Shown: positions 24,127 to 34,400 of the stretch, piece after piece
Layout: each line of letters starts with the position of its first letter
Position numbering within the stretch: the first letter of the stretch is position 1
Assembly (NCBI GenBank): GCA_905160935.1
Contig: CAJHZI010000651.1
Coordinates: 241,001 to 305,000, forward strand
Source of the DNA: Enchytraeus crypticus
Lineage: Eukaryota; Annelida; Clitellata; Enchytraeida; Enchytraeidae
Reading direction: 5' to 3'
DNA length: 64,000 bases
Made by a program: the position numbers and the translations under genes
Notes under the pieces: generated by a model
What the model saw: only the letters and a program-made list of their open reading frames with translations
Database searches by the model: none
Told to the model about the DNA's origin: nothing

Positions 24127-27100
24127 ATATATAGTATGGTATTGACTAAAGGTCAGCTATACCCAGGCTGTGTCCCACGCAGTACGTGAGGGTTCTATCC
24201 AGACCCTCTTTGTTGACCATGTACTCTGCTATCAGCCCTATCTCCATGCCCACCGAGCGGGTGTCTGCAGCTGACTGGGGATACCACAGCTGATGAGCGC
24301 TTTTCTGCCAGCCCACTATGATGACGTTGTAGTCCCCCTAACATAGTATAACAACAGTTAGAGTGATACTGTCGTCCATGACAACATGCCATAGCTGATG
24401 AGCGCTTTTCTGCCAGCCCACTATGATAACGTTGTAGTCCCCCTAACATAGTATAACAACAGTTAGAGTGCTACTGTCGTCGATGATAACATATCAGAGC
24501 TCATGAGCGCTCTTCTGCCAGCCCACCACGATCATGTTGTAGTCACCTAACAGATCAAACATTGGTCTCTGTGGATGTGTAGTTATGTTTTATCCTCCCT
24601 TTTGCGCCTAAAACTCCTTTTCTTTAATTCCCTTTACTTTGAACTGATTATCTGGATTTTGGAATTTGCACCGTTTTGGACCTTCTTTTTGCTCGCCGGC
24701 TTGATTTTGTCTCAATAGTGCTCGATGTTGTCATTGATTACTGTAGCACTCTAATTGTTAATGTTGTTGTTGTTGTTATATTTACTAGATATCAAATTCA
24801 ATCTAGCTGATAGTGATGTATATAGGTTTGCTATGAATCGAGATCAACGGATAAAGAGATAACATTATCTAGTGTCCGCAAGGTGAAGCTATAGATTATA
24901 TTTAATACATATTATATTTAAATTATTAACATAGATAGACATTATATTTAAATTTTTGTATTTTAATTAATTAACATTTTAAATTTAATTAGTCATTTAT
25001 TCTGTTGCTTATTATCTATTTATATGTTCAGTTATTCAGTAATTTGCATCAGCTCACTTAATGCACTACCTACTGGCAGAACCCTAAGCCGCCGGTATTA
25101 GCGAGAAAACATGGAGAGAAAAACTGTAAGCCACCGGAGAGCCGGAAAAATTGTGGCTTAGCAAATAATACAAAGCCTCTCTTACTTTCTCAAGGCTCAT
25201 GTCCTTCATATCTTCCAGCCAATTGTTGTTGCTCGAGCCAAGCCAGCCATGGGTGTAGAATATCGTCAACCGCTTGTTGTCAAAGGTTCGTCTACAACAG
25301 GTAACTCTTAATTAGACCGCTGATAAATGATCGATTAGGGTTTATAATTAACATACATAGAATCGTTCCATTATAACATAACAACAATTACAGTGCTACA
25401 GTCATCAATGACAACTTTATGCGCTGCCGGTCATCTTTCTCTCTTATACAAGCGCTCAACTGCAGATCCAATTCAATCATAACATCCATGCAGTCTACTG
25501 AATTTAACTTACAAACGAGCACATCATGGAGAAACGAAATGATTTTACCAGAATTGATTTCGCAAAATCTATAAATACTTAATGCAATCTTTGGCTTTAT
25601 CCCTTTAAGAACATGTCTGATTTATTATCATTGAGAATTTTCATTACTTGATAAGAGTGCAGAACTTGAAGAACTGCAGTTTAGAAGTTAGCTTTGCTAA
25701 TATGCATGTATTTTTTAAATATAATATTATGCCCATATTTACTATCAATGTATTATATATTTTATTAGTAGTATATTTCTATCTTTTCTAACGGTGTTTT
25801 ATAGATTTCATTATAATAAAATCGACATCGCCTCTTGCTGGAGCCAGTGGCGATGTCGGTAAGGTACTTGACCGCAGATCAGTAGGTGAGGGTTCAAATC
25901 CTGTGCTCGCCCATCTCTGACATCGCTTTTGAGTGAGGAAACTGACGATAAAATTGGCTTTACTGTTTTCGTAATAAATGTATTTCTATATTGACAACCG
26001 CTAAAATAAGTATTTGAGTATAAATACATTTCAATATTTACAGACGAATATGATATACTTAATTACAAGTGTATTTACTGACGATTTCTTTACAAGGATA
26101 CTTCTATGTTTACAGACGAAATGTGCAATGTTGTATTATAGCTTTATTTATATCGACGATATATTATATATTTTATTATTACTGTTTCTCTACAGACGGT
26201 ATAATCATCAGAAAACTACTCAGCACATTTCTTATGCAGAATGGTCTGGGTGAATTGATCTGTAGTGATGTTTACTGCGGGGACGTCTCTGACATCGTCC
26301 TTGGATGATGAAACGGACGTAAAGCATTTAATATTTTTATTAGATAATATATTTTATTATAACTATATTATAAGTATATGTCTACTGACGGTGTATTATA
26401 CTGTATATTTGACTATAACTACATCTCTACTGACGATGTATTATATATTTTATTATTACTATATATAGTATATTCTACTATAACTATATGTCTACTGACG
26501 GAATGTGATCTCTGCTGACAGCTTTCCCGTCTCTCCTGTCATCCCTCGTGTAGAGCATGATCTCTATGTCGTAGTCTTCCACGCACTGGGGCAGTCTCAG
26601 TCCATCGAAGGGCGGGGCGTCGCTGTAGCAGATGTCGCCTTTACAGCACACCTGGTCACCCCTGCAACAACAACAACAACACCAGTATAAACGACAACGA
26701 AGCATAATTATGAGTACAAACAACAACAACAATTGCTAGTACAAAAAACAACATAATTAGTAGTACAAACAACAACATAATTACTAGTGCAAACAACAAC
26801 AACAATATAATCACGAGTACAAACAATAACAACAACATTATTACTAGTACAAACAACAACAACATGATTACTGGTACAAACAACAACAACATCATTACTA
26901 GTGCAAACAACAACAACAATATAATCACGAGTACAAACAATAACAACAACATTATTACTAGTACAAACAACAACAACATGATTACTGGTACAAACAACAA
27001 CAACATCATTACTAGTGCAAACAACAACAACATCATTACTAGTGCAAAAAACAACAACATCATTACTAGTGCAAACAACAAAAACAATATAATCACGAGT

Positions 27101-27783
27101 ACAAACAACAACAACATGATTACTAGTACAAACAACAACAACATCATTACTAGTGCAAACAACAACAACAATATAATCACAAGTACAAACAATAACAACA
27201 ACATTATTACTAATACAAACAACAACAACATGATTACTAGTACAAATAACAACAACATGATTACTAGTACAAACAACAACAACATAATTGCGAACACAAA
27301 CAACAGCGACAACAACATAATTACGAACATAAAACAGAAATAACAACAATAGAATGTGATCTTAGGGTGAATTGATCAATCTCTTATACGGGCTGATCAG
27401 AGCGCAAAATATCACAAGGAATTGACAAGTTATATATTAATATATTTAAAAAGTACGCTCCAAACGAAAGTTCAACACTAAGAACTGTGAACACTAAGAA
27501 CTATGGAGGTTATTCTTAAATCCACGCCACCTAGCTGCTATTGGAGCGCCAACAAAAGGCAACGATTACTAATAACCATGGAGAGGAAGGAGGAAATAGC
27601 GAAAACTACAAGAACAGCAACTAAGAAAGGAAATATTGTAAACACACGCGGTATGTCATGTGTAGGCCTATAACAGTACGGAATAAAATAATATAATAAA
27701 AAATTTCATATACATCTAGCCTACCTGATGCAGCTGAGGGCTGACAAGAGAGTCAGACACGCCAATGTAAAGAAAGAATTCAT
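19830..27783 (-). CDS. Secreted lipase, pancreatic lipase family (8 exons, 349 aa)
   Basis: Predicted extracellular triacylglycerol lipase or phospholipase A1 of the pancreatic lipase (alpha/beta hydrolase) family. Exons (minus strand, in order): 27783-27725, 26661-26500, 25291-25186, 24337-24163, 23273-23220, 22717-22460, 21479-21370, 19955-19830. They sum to 1050 bp, and every donor/acceptor pair is GT-AG and phase-compatible. Visible: hydrophobic signal peptide (residues 1-19); family-type N-terminus with CC, C and an LYTR strand; THGW oxyanion strand; GHSLG with Ser166; DPAGP with Asp188; HIDFYPNGG; CSH with His279; and the C-terminal FYLTT...PYC strand. The lid between the flanking Cys is about 28 residues. 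There is no PLAT/colipase-binding domain, so this is a single-domain member about the usual length of catalytic-domain-only lipases. Substrate is not decidable by eye. Exon 2/3 and 7/8 junctions are the least certain. Confidence 0.9.
20210..20345 (-). mobile_element. LINE-A 3' tail fragment in lipase 3' region intron
   Basis: Reverse-complement copy of the LINE-A 3' UTR: ACAACAATTAGAGTGCTACA, then GACAAAATCAAGCCGGCGAG and AACGGTGCAAATTC. It lies in the last lipase intron. Confidence 0.8.
20425..20552 (+). mobile_element. SINE1
   Basis: GCCAATGACGATGTCGGTAA, GGGGTTCAAATCCTGAGCTC, CGTCACTGACATCGC, AAACTGACGTAAACATTAGC. In the last lipase intron. Confidence 0.8.
21170..21303 (-). mobile_element. 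SINE1
   Basis: AAGCTAGTAAATCTAAGGTT, AACGTCAGTTTCCTCACGCG, GATTTGAACCCCGTAC, CCGACTTCTCCACTTGCTCC. In lipase intron 7, flanked on both sides by (GA)n. Confidence 0.8.
21370..21479 (-). CDS. Lipase exon 7 (catalytic His)
   Basis: Acceptor TTATCACACAG, phase 1. Encodes DLMPACSHMRSIQYFRVSIL and then two more Cys. CSH carries the catalytic His (residue 279) right after the lid-closing Cys. Donor CTACCG followed by GTATCT, phase 0, is the best fit to exon 8, but a GT four codons earlier exists. Confidence 0.8.
21485..22335. repeat. Degenerate ~100-bp repeat filling lipase intron 6
   Basis: Recurring GATAACAGGCATCAGGTCTG and GGAATAACAGTGTAATAACA words at roughly 80-100-bp spacing, strongest 21485-21930. 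It begins exactly at the exon 7 acceptor: the acceptor bases GGCATTAGATCTGTGTGATAA are the first unit. Confidence 0.7.
22460..22717 (-). CDS. Lipase exon 6 (catalytic Asp, HIDFYPNGG, lid start)
   Basis: Encodes GMDPAGPLFENRDLACGLNP, then ADLVDVIHTNG and HIDFYPNGGGRQPEC, all diagnostic of the family. Catalytic Asp is residue 188. After the Cys the lid begins (DPLSVPGLDESMMVPSSGEAG). Chosen donor GGTG followed by GTAAAA, phase 1. Confidence 0.9.
23220..23273 (-). CDS. Lipase exon 5 (54-bp mini-exon)
   Basis: A 54-bp, phase 1-1 exon encoding GHACGHAGNYFKFGRITG. It matches the helix after the nucleophile elbow (family pattern GAHxAGxAG) and the run-in to the Asp motif. Acceptor ATTGCAG, donor ACAG then GTGAGG. 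Confidence 0.85.
23275..23346. repeat. (AATAC)n microsatellite
   Basis: Pentanucleotide ACAAT/AATAC repeats directly at the exon 5 acceptor of the lipase gene. Confidence 0.92.
23890..24085 (+). mobile_element. Tail family copy in lipase intron 4
   Basis: TGAGGAAGGTACAGGGGACC, then CCACCCGTAGGTGGACATTA, CTATATACCATGGACCTGCC and AGTAGGCTGTACACT. Related to 54165-54345 and the reverse copy at 39240-39430. Confidence 0.6.
24080..24135. repeat. (TA)n in lipase intron 4
   Basis: TA dinucleotides following the GGACCTGCC tail repeat. Confidence 0.95.
24163..24337 (-). CDS. Lipase exon 4 (nucleophile elbow)
   Basis: Encodes GDYNVIIVGWQKSAHQLW to YCVGHSLG. The GHSLG motif holds the catalytic Ser (residue 166). 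Acceptor TATGTTAG is phase 0; donor CTGG then GTATAG is phase 1. The 5' end of this exon, with its acceptor, is present in two further tandem copies just upstream (see the 24338-24560 entry). Confidence 0.9.
24338..24560 (-). repeat. 105-bp tandem copies of lipase exon 4 acceptor and 5' end
   Basis: The segment containing the intron end, the acceptor and about 20 codons of exon 4 recurs at exact 105-bp steps (shared GCGCTTTTCTGCC or variant at 24297, 24402 and 24507). The middle copy encodes GDYNVIIVGWQKSAHQL and then runs into intron sequence and a stop. The outermost copy is more diverged (GDYNMIVVGWQKSAHEL, then TGA). Each spacer carries a short LINE-A tail fragment (ACAACAGTTAGAGTG...). 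Only the proximal copy continues into the GHSLG part. Confidence 0.85.
24600..24780 (+). mobile_element. LINE-A 3' end including last ORF codons
   Basis: Begins in the ORF end (CCTAAAACTCCTTTTCTTTAA matches the PPFL-stop region), then the full 3' UTR to AATTGTTAATGTTGTTGTTGTT. Lies in lipase intron 3, next to the 105-bp repeats, which themselves carry LINE-A tail scraps. Confidence 0.8.
25186..25291 (-). CDS. Lipase exon 3 (oxyanion strand)
   Basis: Encodes TFDNKRLTIFYTHGWLGSS then NNNWLEDMKD. The HGW segment corresponds to the oxyanion-hole strand of the family (HGF/HGW). Donor GAGAAA followed by GTAAGA, phase 0. Confidence 0.85.
25830..25968 (+). mobile_element. SINE1
   Basis: GGAGCCAGTGGCGATGTCGG, GGGTTCAAATCCTGTGCTCG, TGAGGAAACTGACGATAAAA. 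In lipase intron 2. Confidence 0.8.
25985..26499. repeat. Degenerate CTACTGACGG-containing repeat in lipase intron 2
   Basis: Words CTACTGACGGTGTATTATA and TACAGACGAAAT recur about every 40-80 bp, interrupted by the LINE-B tail. The exon 2 donor (CCGTCAGTAG on the minus strand) is itself one of the units. Confidence 0.6.
26240..26340 (+). mobile_element. LINE-B 3' tail
   Basis: GGTCTGGGTGAATTGATCTG, GGGGACGTCTCTGACATCG, GATGAAACGGACGTAAAGC. Same tail as 46.3 kb; in lipase intron 2. Confidence 0.75.
26500..26661 (-). CDS. Lipase exon 2 (Cys-rich N-terminus and first strand)
   Basis: Follows a TTGTTGTTGCAG acceptor. It encodes GDQVCCKGDICYSDAPPF and later IMLYTRDD, which aligns with the N-terminal Cys pair and LYT strand of pancreatic-type lipases. 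The chosen donor is CC before GTCAGT (phase 2), because only this phase joins exon 3 without a stop. Confidence 0.8.
26664..27345. repeat. ~27-bp (AAC)-rich minisatellite in lipase intron 1
   Basis: Units of ACAAACAACAACAACAT plus ATTACTAGT, length varying in steps of 3. All frames on both strands stay open for 160-220 codons by periodicity; it starts at the exon 2 acceptor. Confidence 0.95.
27725..27783 (-). CDS. Lipase exon 1 (signal peptide)
   Basis: Starts with ATG (complement of CAT at 27781-27783) and encodes MNSFFTLACLTLLSALSCI, a typical secretion signal. It ends in CATCAG followed by the donor GTAG, phase 2, matching exon 2. Confidence 0.8.
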
Positions 27784-28736
27784 TTCTGCTCACGATTATC
27801 TATTCTCTTGGAAGAATTGTGAAATTTTGTAAAATCTGCAAAAGAATTTCGAAATTTAATCAATCAATTAGTTTGGCTCATTTAAGAATCTTTCAATAAC
27901 ACTCATGAAATTAGATTTTCTTCTAATCTTATCAGATTATGGCATCTAATTCAGAACCAAATTGGTCTATATAGCCAAAGTCAAATCAAGCCAAGCGTAG
28001 ATGAAGAAATTAGGAATAGAATATTTATTAGAGTATGAAAGATTTACTTCAACGACCTACACTATTTATACAGTCATAAATCTTTAACTAAGATCTCCCT
28101 AACTAATGCCTAGGTTAATACTCTTATACTGGCATTTACTAACTTTTCCTTGATCAGTTGATAGTTTAAGCTTCTGTTGTTGGTAAACTATTGTTCTGAT
28201 TTTTTTGGTATTCACTACGAAATGTTGCGTGGTTATTAACTACAAGATCAACCGCCAAAATTACGTCGGTCAGCCAATCACAGTCACAGCGCTGTCCTTT
28301 AGGCTGATCGACCAATCAGCTTACTTCGTAAACAAAGTCAGAATATTATGTCGTAATCAGCGATATGGCATGTCAACTGTTTAAATGCCCGAAAACAGAC
28401 GCACAGAGCTTTGCATTACTTTGCACATCGATTCAAGCTTGCAGAATATCAAATTGTGATGAATCAGCAGTTTACGCAACTTTTGATGTTTAAACACTTG
28501 ATTATCTCACTAGTAACTACGGCCATTAACATCTAAGGTAAACATTAAATTACAGAGGAATCAGAAACCTAACATAGGCAATAGACAGTTATAACAAAGT
28601 AGTTAGCGATTATATCCAATCTTAAATGAAAATTTAACTCAGAACTGGATAAGAAATATTTAAAGAAACTCAATTCTTTCAACATTTTGTGTTGGAAGAA
28701 ATTGAGTTCGAACTTTCAACATTGAACTGATTAAAG
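27784..28736. other. Lipase upstream region, no other gene seen
   Basis: Should contain the lipase promoter and 5' UTR. I see no clear TATA or initiator to single out and no other coding sequence. Confidence 0.5.
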
Positions 28737-28740
28737 GGAA

Positions 28741-28776
<36 letters not shown>

Positions 28777-28777
28777 A

Positions 28778-28834
<57 letters not shown>

Positions 28835-28856
28835 GTAATGATGATAGGAAGATGAT
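28737..28856. repeat. (GAT)n microsatellite
   Basis: About 38 GATs with two imperfections. Confidence 0.97.
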
Positions 28857-30169
28857 CATGATGAGCTTGAACAAATGTTACGATTGAAAACTCTCTATTG
28901 AATAGAGTTGTAGTTGCTCACCTGTATCGCCACTAGTGAATCTTTACACGTCTATATTGATAGATCGTCATTTCAGTGGCTTTTATACCTGATTACTCTA
29001 AGAAACCACTGATACTCTCTCTCATAATCTTAATTCTTAAACTGGGACACAAACTAGATCGTGGTTTAGTTCATGGTTTAATTACACGCAAAAGTTACGC
29101 AACCATTAGCAGCAGAAAATCACGGGGTTAACGCATTTTCAGCATAAACTTTTATGAATCTTATCTGGTCTTCCTTGCCTTGTTCTTTTAATTAACCTCA
29201 GCTAATTGATTTACTTCACGTGCTGACCCTTATGATGAACCACTAATTTATTGTGAAAATAATGAAGTCGATATGTAGGCATGTTTTAAACAACTGTAAC
29301 ATTAGCAAGGCGATAAGATAATCATGATGATGGTTTTCTTTTACAAGCTATTACTTTTTCTCTCTCTTTAGAAATACGTGTAATGTCTAGTAGATAGTCT
29401 TCTGTATATTTTCTTTTAATGTAAATTGTATACGAAGTTCTAACGATAGAACCTTAAATTTCTGCCTAATTAAAATTTTAAAAAATATGTTGGGTATTTA
29501 TAAAATTAAGAATTTTTGCAACTACACAAACAGATGCTGAGGAGAAATAGTTGATAGCCTCTCTTTTAATGTCACCTGACATATCATATTTCAATTGGAT
29601 AGGTTAAATACTAACCTATTGGCAATTGCAAATTGACAATTTAAATATTTCAACCTACATGCACTCGATATTTGAAATTCTACTCTTATCAACCGAGTCA
29701 ACTCAATTATTGACTTTCTCTAATCGTCAGGATCACGTTTGTCGACCTCTCGTATCAGCTTTCTTATCAGTTACGTTGTGTTCTTATCAAATATGTATTG
29801 CTATAATCACTCGGTTCAAGAGTTGACGAATAAAAATTCAATAAAAACCACTTTGTATTGAAATGACTATCAATGCATGCTTGTGTAGGCTATATCTGGC
29901 TAATTATAAATTCTTATCTATCAGTTATAACCGGACTGAGTTCAGATAATGGAAATGTGAGATGTTCGTTACCATGAATATTGTTGTGTTTTATTGTTTT
30001 TAAAAGTGATTTATACTAAAATTAAAGAAATAAAGGCACAGTTATTTTTCGTTAAAATTGTGAGTTTTGGTTGTGGTAGCCTATTTGAAATGTACAACAG
30101 CGATTTGATATTATTCAACGAATATGTATGCATATGTACTGTATACAGTGTACATATTATACTGTCTCC

Positions 30170-30170
<1 letters not shown>
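28857..30170. other. No gene recognised
   Basis: AT-rich intergenic sequence between the lipase and DOMON genes; only short random frames. Confidence 0.6.
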
Positions 30171-30235
<65 letters not shown>

Positions 30236-30247
30236 CATACATATATG

Positions 30248-30297
<50 letters not shown>

Positions 30298-30300
30298 AAT
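30170..30300. repeat. (TA)n tract
   Basis: TA dinucleotides with ACATACATAC interruptions, ending at a SINE1 fragment. Confidence 0.95.
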
Positions 30301-30302
30301 AT

Positions 30303-30382
30303 TCCTGGGCTCGCCCGTCACTGACATCGCTTTCGAGTGAGGAAAATGACGTTAACATTAGCCTTTAGCTTTAGCTTTAACT
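30303..30382 (+). mobile_element. SINE1, 3' half
   Basis: CCTGGGCTCGCCCGTCACTG, TCGAGTGAGGAAAATGACGT, TAGCTTTAGCTTT. Starts at the edge of a (TA)n tract; head missing. Confidence 0.75.
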
Positions 30383-31345
30383 ATGCGAACAAAAATCATA
30401 CAAGTTAATTGTTTATCAGTTGACACGCAGCGCTTTTATTCGCTTATAGAAATTAAATGTTGCTCAAACCGAAGGATGAGTAGAATGTGAGTAACAACTT
30501 TTGTAGTACTGGACGTTTCTAAGTCTATAACTCTCTATACAAATGCTCGAGCCGTAGAATTCAATTTCCGTAAGGAACCAGGAAGATGTAATGAATACAT
30601 CGTTTTATGTGAATTATGTTTCCTGCTCCGTATAATTGAGACAGCGGATTTGTCATCACGGAGTAACGGGCGTTAAACCTGCAGCTAAAGTCTGAGCACT
30701 CGCTTACGTCACTGATTCCTACGTTATCTTAATTCTATGGCAATTAATAAGTCAGTCAATTAGTCACGCTAAATCATCAGCATTACACCCTTTATATATA
30801 AATATTCCAATCTATAGTATCCAATTCTTCCACTGTTTCAACGTGGCATTCACTTAAACTAATAACTCTATCAGTTATTTTAAGCAAAAGTTTCAGAATT
30901 GAAGCTGAAATTGAACCAACCAAAAGCCTCTTACTGTGGAACATATGAAATATACATTAGTTAATTTGAAACATTTGTACAATGGCAATCAGTGGCTTTG
31001 TGATTGGTTGATATGAGGTAAACGTGTATACTGTGTGTCTGTTTTAACTTATTGTTCAATATTTGATATAAGAAAACTTGATATATCGCTACAAACAAGG
31101 AAAGGACCCAGATACTTCCATCACTTCCAATGTTAGCTTAAACGGATTATGAAAATGTTTATCGTTTCCAAACAGATTGATGATAAACTTGTTAGTTCAA
31201 TTGATTGATTGATAAACGTGTTAATTCTATTGATTGATGCCATAATTGTTAGTTCTATTGCGTTATTGATAAAGGAATACAGTTGCTATATAATTATAAA
31301 CTTGTTAAATGTATTGACGGATTGATTGATTTATTGATTGATTAA
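30383..31345. other. No gene recognised (3' flank of DOMON gene)
   Basis: AT-rich; GATTGATTGATAAAC words near 31200-31345 are part of the AATC-type low-complexity sequence around the last DOMON exon. Confidence 0.55.
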
Positions 31346-31350
31346 GGTGT

Positions 31351-31445
31351 TTAGAAGAAGCAGAAGAAGCAGAAAACGAGGAATAAGAGGACTCCGAATG
31401 TGACCAATGAAGCGACAAGAGTCGCCATAACGATATTTTTCGAAC
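31351..31445 (-). CDS. DOMON gene exon 6 (transmembrane helix and stop)
   Basis: Acceptor GATTGATTGCAG, phase 1. Encodes [20 protein letters not shown] then [11 protein letters not shown] and TAA. A very hydrophobic, Phe/Cys-rich terminus that fits a single membrane span; a GPI-anchor signal is the alternative reading, since nothing follows the hydrophobic stretch. Confidence 0.75.
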
Positions 31446-34400
31446 CTGCAATCAATCAATTAATCAATCAATCAATCGATCAAGCAGTTAATGAATGAAT
31501 CTATCAATTTAAAATTGCCTAATAGTCTGTCAATCAGCCAATAAAGCAATCAATCAATAAATCAACCAATCAATCAGTTAATCAGTTAATCAATCAATGA
31601 ATCAATCAATGTAATAATTAGTCAATCAGTAAGTCAACCAAACAAACAATCAATCATCAATCAATCAATTAATTAATAAATTCATCCATCCGTATATCCA
31701 TTTATCCATTCTTCCATCCATCCGTCCGTCTAGAAATTAATCGATTAATGAATTAATCAATCTTTAAATCCAAAAACAATTTAATAATAAAATAATTAAT
31801 CAATCAAAAGATCAACCATACGAAAAATTAATCAATCAACTAATTACTTAACAAGCTATTACATTAATGAAACAGTTTTATTTCTTTATATATTCCTTTT
31901 ATGAACCTCAAAGAAGGAAGATATTAGGAAACTGGAGGAATTAGAAATGTGAATTTGGAGAAGAATGTACAGGATTATCTGGACTGTAAAGGTTACCAAT
32001 GAAAAAGTTCTGGAGAGAGTTGGTACAGATAGACAGCTGATAACTGTTTAAAGAAATAGGAAGAAAAGTTGGATAGGACACATTCTAAGGAGGGAAGTCA
32101 ATTAAAAGAGGTCATAGAAGGCAGAATGAAAGGAAATGGAGGCAGAGGCAGGCTGAGATTAGGCATATTAGAAGATTTAAAGACCCACTCATATGTGGAA
32201 ATGAAGAGAAAGGCGGAAGACAGAAAAGAGTGGAGGCGTTATATATCATGGACCTGTCAGTGGGCAGGGAGAGAGAGAGAAAGTAGGCTATTCCAAGTAC
32301 ACAAGTGCAGGTCTCAGTCAAGGGGTACAGTAAGAGTGAGACAATGATTAACCTGTGGAGGTGCCTCCAGTGGAACCACCAGGTTCTTCTGATTCTCCTC
32401 CAGGAGAACTCATTCCTCCTTCTGAGCTCATTCCACCCTGGGAACTCATTCCACCTTGGGAACTCATTCCACCTTGAGAACTCATTCCACCTTGAGAACT
32501 CATTCCACCCTGGGAACTCATTCCACCCTGGGAACTCATTCCACCCTGGGAACTCATTCCACCCTGGGAACTCATTCCACCTTGAGAACTCATTCCAGCC
32601 TGGGAACTCATTCCACCTTCAGAACTCATTCCACCCTGGGAACTCATTCCACCTTCAGAACTCATTCCACCTTGGGAACTCATTCCACCTTCTGAGCTCA
32701 TTCCACCTTGGGAACTCATTCCACCCTGGGAACTCATTCCACCTTGGGAACTCATTCCACCTTCAGAACTCATTCCACCTTCAGAACTCATTCCACCCTG
32801 GGAACTCATTCCACCTTCAGAACTCATTCCACCCTGGGAACTCATTCCACCTTCAGAACTCATTCCACCTTGGGAACTCATTCCACCTTCTGAACTCATT
32901 CCACCCTGGGAACTCATTCCACCTTCTGAGCTCATTCCACCTGGAGAACTCATTCCACCTAGATAATCAATAAAACAGTAATTTTAATTTATTTATAATC
33001 CATTTCATATTTCAGAAATTTGTTATTTTTATTCAACATGTAGGCTTATAGCAATTCAGCGTACGTACATATACGCCACTGCAGCAAAGCAGATACGATC
33101 GTTTAAAAAATAAGAAAGAAGAGAAAGCAAGGAGTAATAAAAGTAAAAATAAAGGTATTACGTCCGTTCCTTTTTATCACGATATGATATCACGGATGTC
33201 GCACCCAATTATATTTGCTTAATTTAACCATTTTTATTTGTATACAATGTCATATTAGACAACAAATATATTTTGATTCTCGAAATTTTCTATTCAGGGA
33301 AGGGAACCTATAGCATATCCGGGAACTTACGTCCGTGTCTAAGGCTATTCTGGTTGCTGTTTCTTTTTATTGCTATTTCATACCGTTTAGTCTTTAATTA
33401 ATTAGTTATTCTTGCATGAACGGTATTATTCCTCTCTTTCTATTTATAGCTTTCCTTCTAGTAGTTTGCAAATCTTTCTGCAACCTTTGACTTTCAGCTT
33501 TAAGCTTCCGTTAATAGTAATTATCGGACAGCTATTCTGCGCTGTTGTGTATTATTGCTGGCATGTGCTCGTGTACAGTTGAAATGCTTGTGCACTGCTT
33601 GTGTAGGCTGTTAGTGCATACAACCACGGCACATAAACCCTTGTTAACTTCTTCCGGGGATCATTATGGCTTGTAGTCAGTATGCGGGAGTTGATTGAGG
33701 GAGTTAATTAGTGAGGTTATCATTAAGTTGCTGAGATTATTATTATGTTTCGGCGAGTTCTTTAATGTTATTATACGGAGGACTCTTGTTCCGTGCTTTA
33801 TTTCTGGTATTAACTCCATTTGAGTTATAATGTCATGAATTATTACTTACGTATCGATGAACATTGATACGTAACTTAATTGTAAGTTATATTAGTGTAA
33901 CAAGCCTGAACATTTTAGGTATGGAACAGTAATTATTTAACTTGTAGGAGGTTTGTATGGTGCGAATGATATGTATGAAATGTTGTTCTGGTAATGGTCT
34001 CGTCTAGTTAGAATAGGAAATTACACTTATTGATAGGCAGCAATCCCAATCTTCCTCGAAAAGGTTCGAACCCTAGTTCCCTTAGGAACGCCTTCGCTGA
34101 ACACTCTTTAGTAGAAGGTGGTTTTATGTCTCTTTGTAGTATGTGGTTTTATGCCTCTTTCTGTTAGTATAGAGAAATTAATGTCTAAACAGCAACCCCA
34201 TTTCTTTCTCTTTTCTATTCTTTTAGCATAAACAGAACAAAGTACATGTAGACACGATCGTTTAAAAAACAAAAAAGAATAGAAAGCAAGGAGTAATAAT
34301 AATAATTAAAAATGTTTAACGTCCGTTCCCTCATACAAGTATGATATCAAGGATGTCGCACCCAATTTTTTCAATTCAACCCTTTTTATTTTTATACAAT

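Noticed and set aside
26656-27349. Long open frames of 159-224 codons
   Set aside because: All frames on both strands are open because the (AAC)-rich repeat varies in steps of three; it lies in an intron.
32069-32347. 92-codon gene candidate
   Set aside because: Content ([16 protein letters not shown]...) is the decayed C-terminus of a non-LTR reverse transcriptase inside a DOMON intron.
32305-32973. Plus-strand 222-codon frame ([12 protein letters not shown])
   Set aside because: Shadow of the GGMSS-repeat exon, which is fixed on the minus strand by splice phases at both ends.
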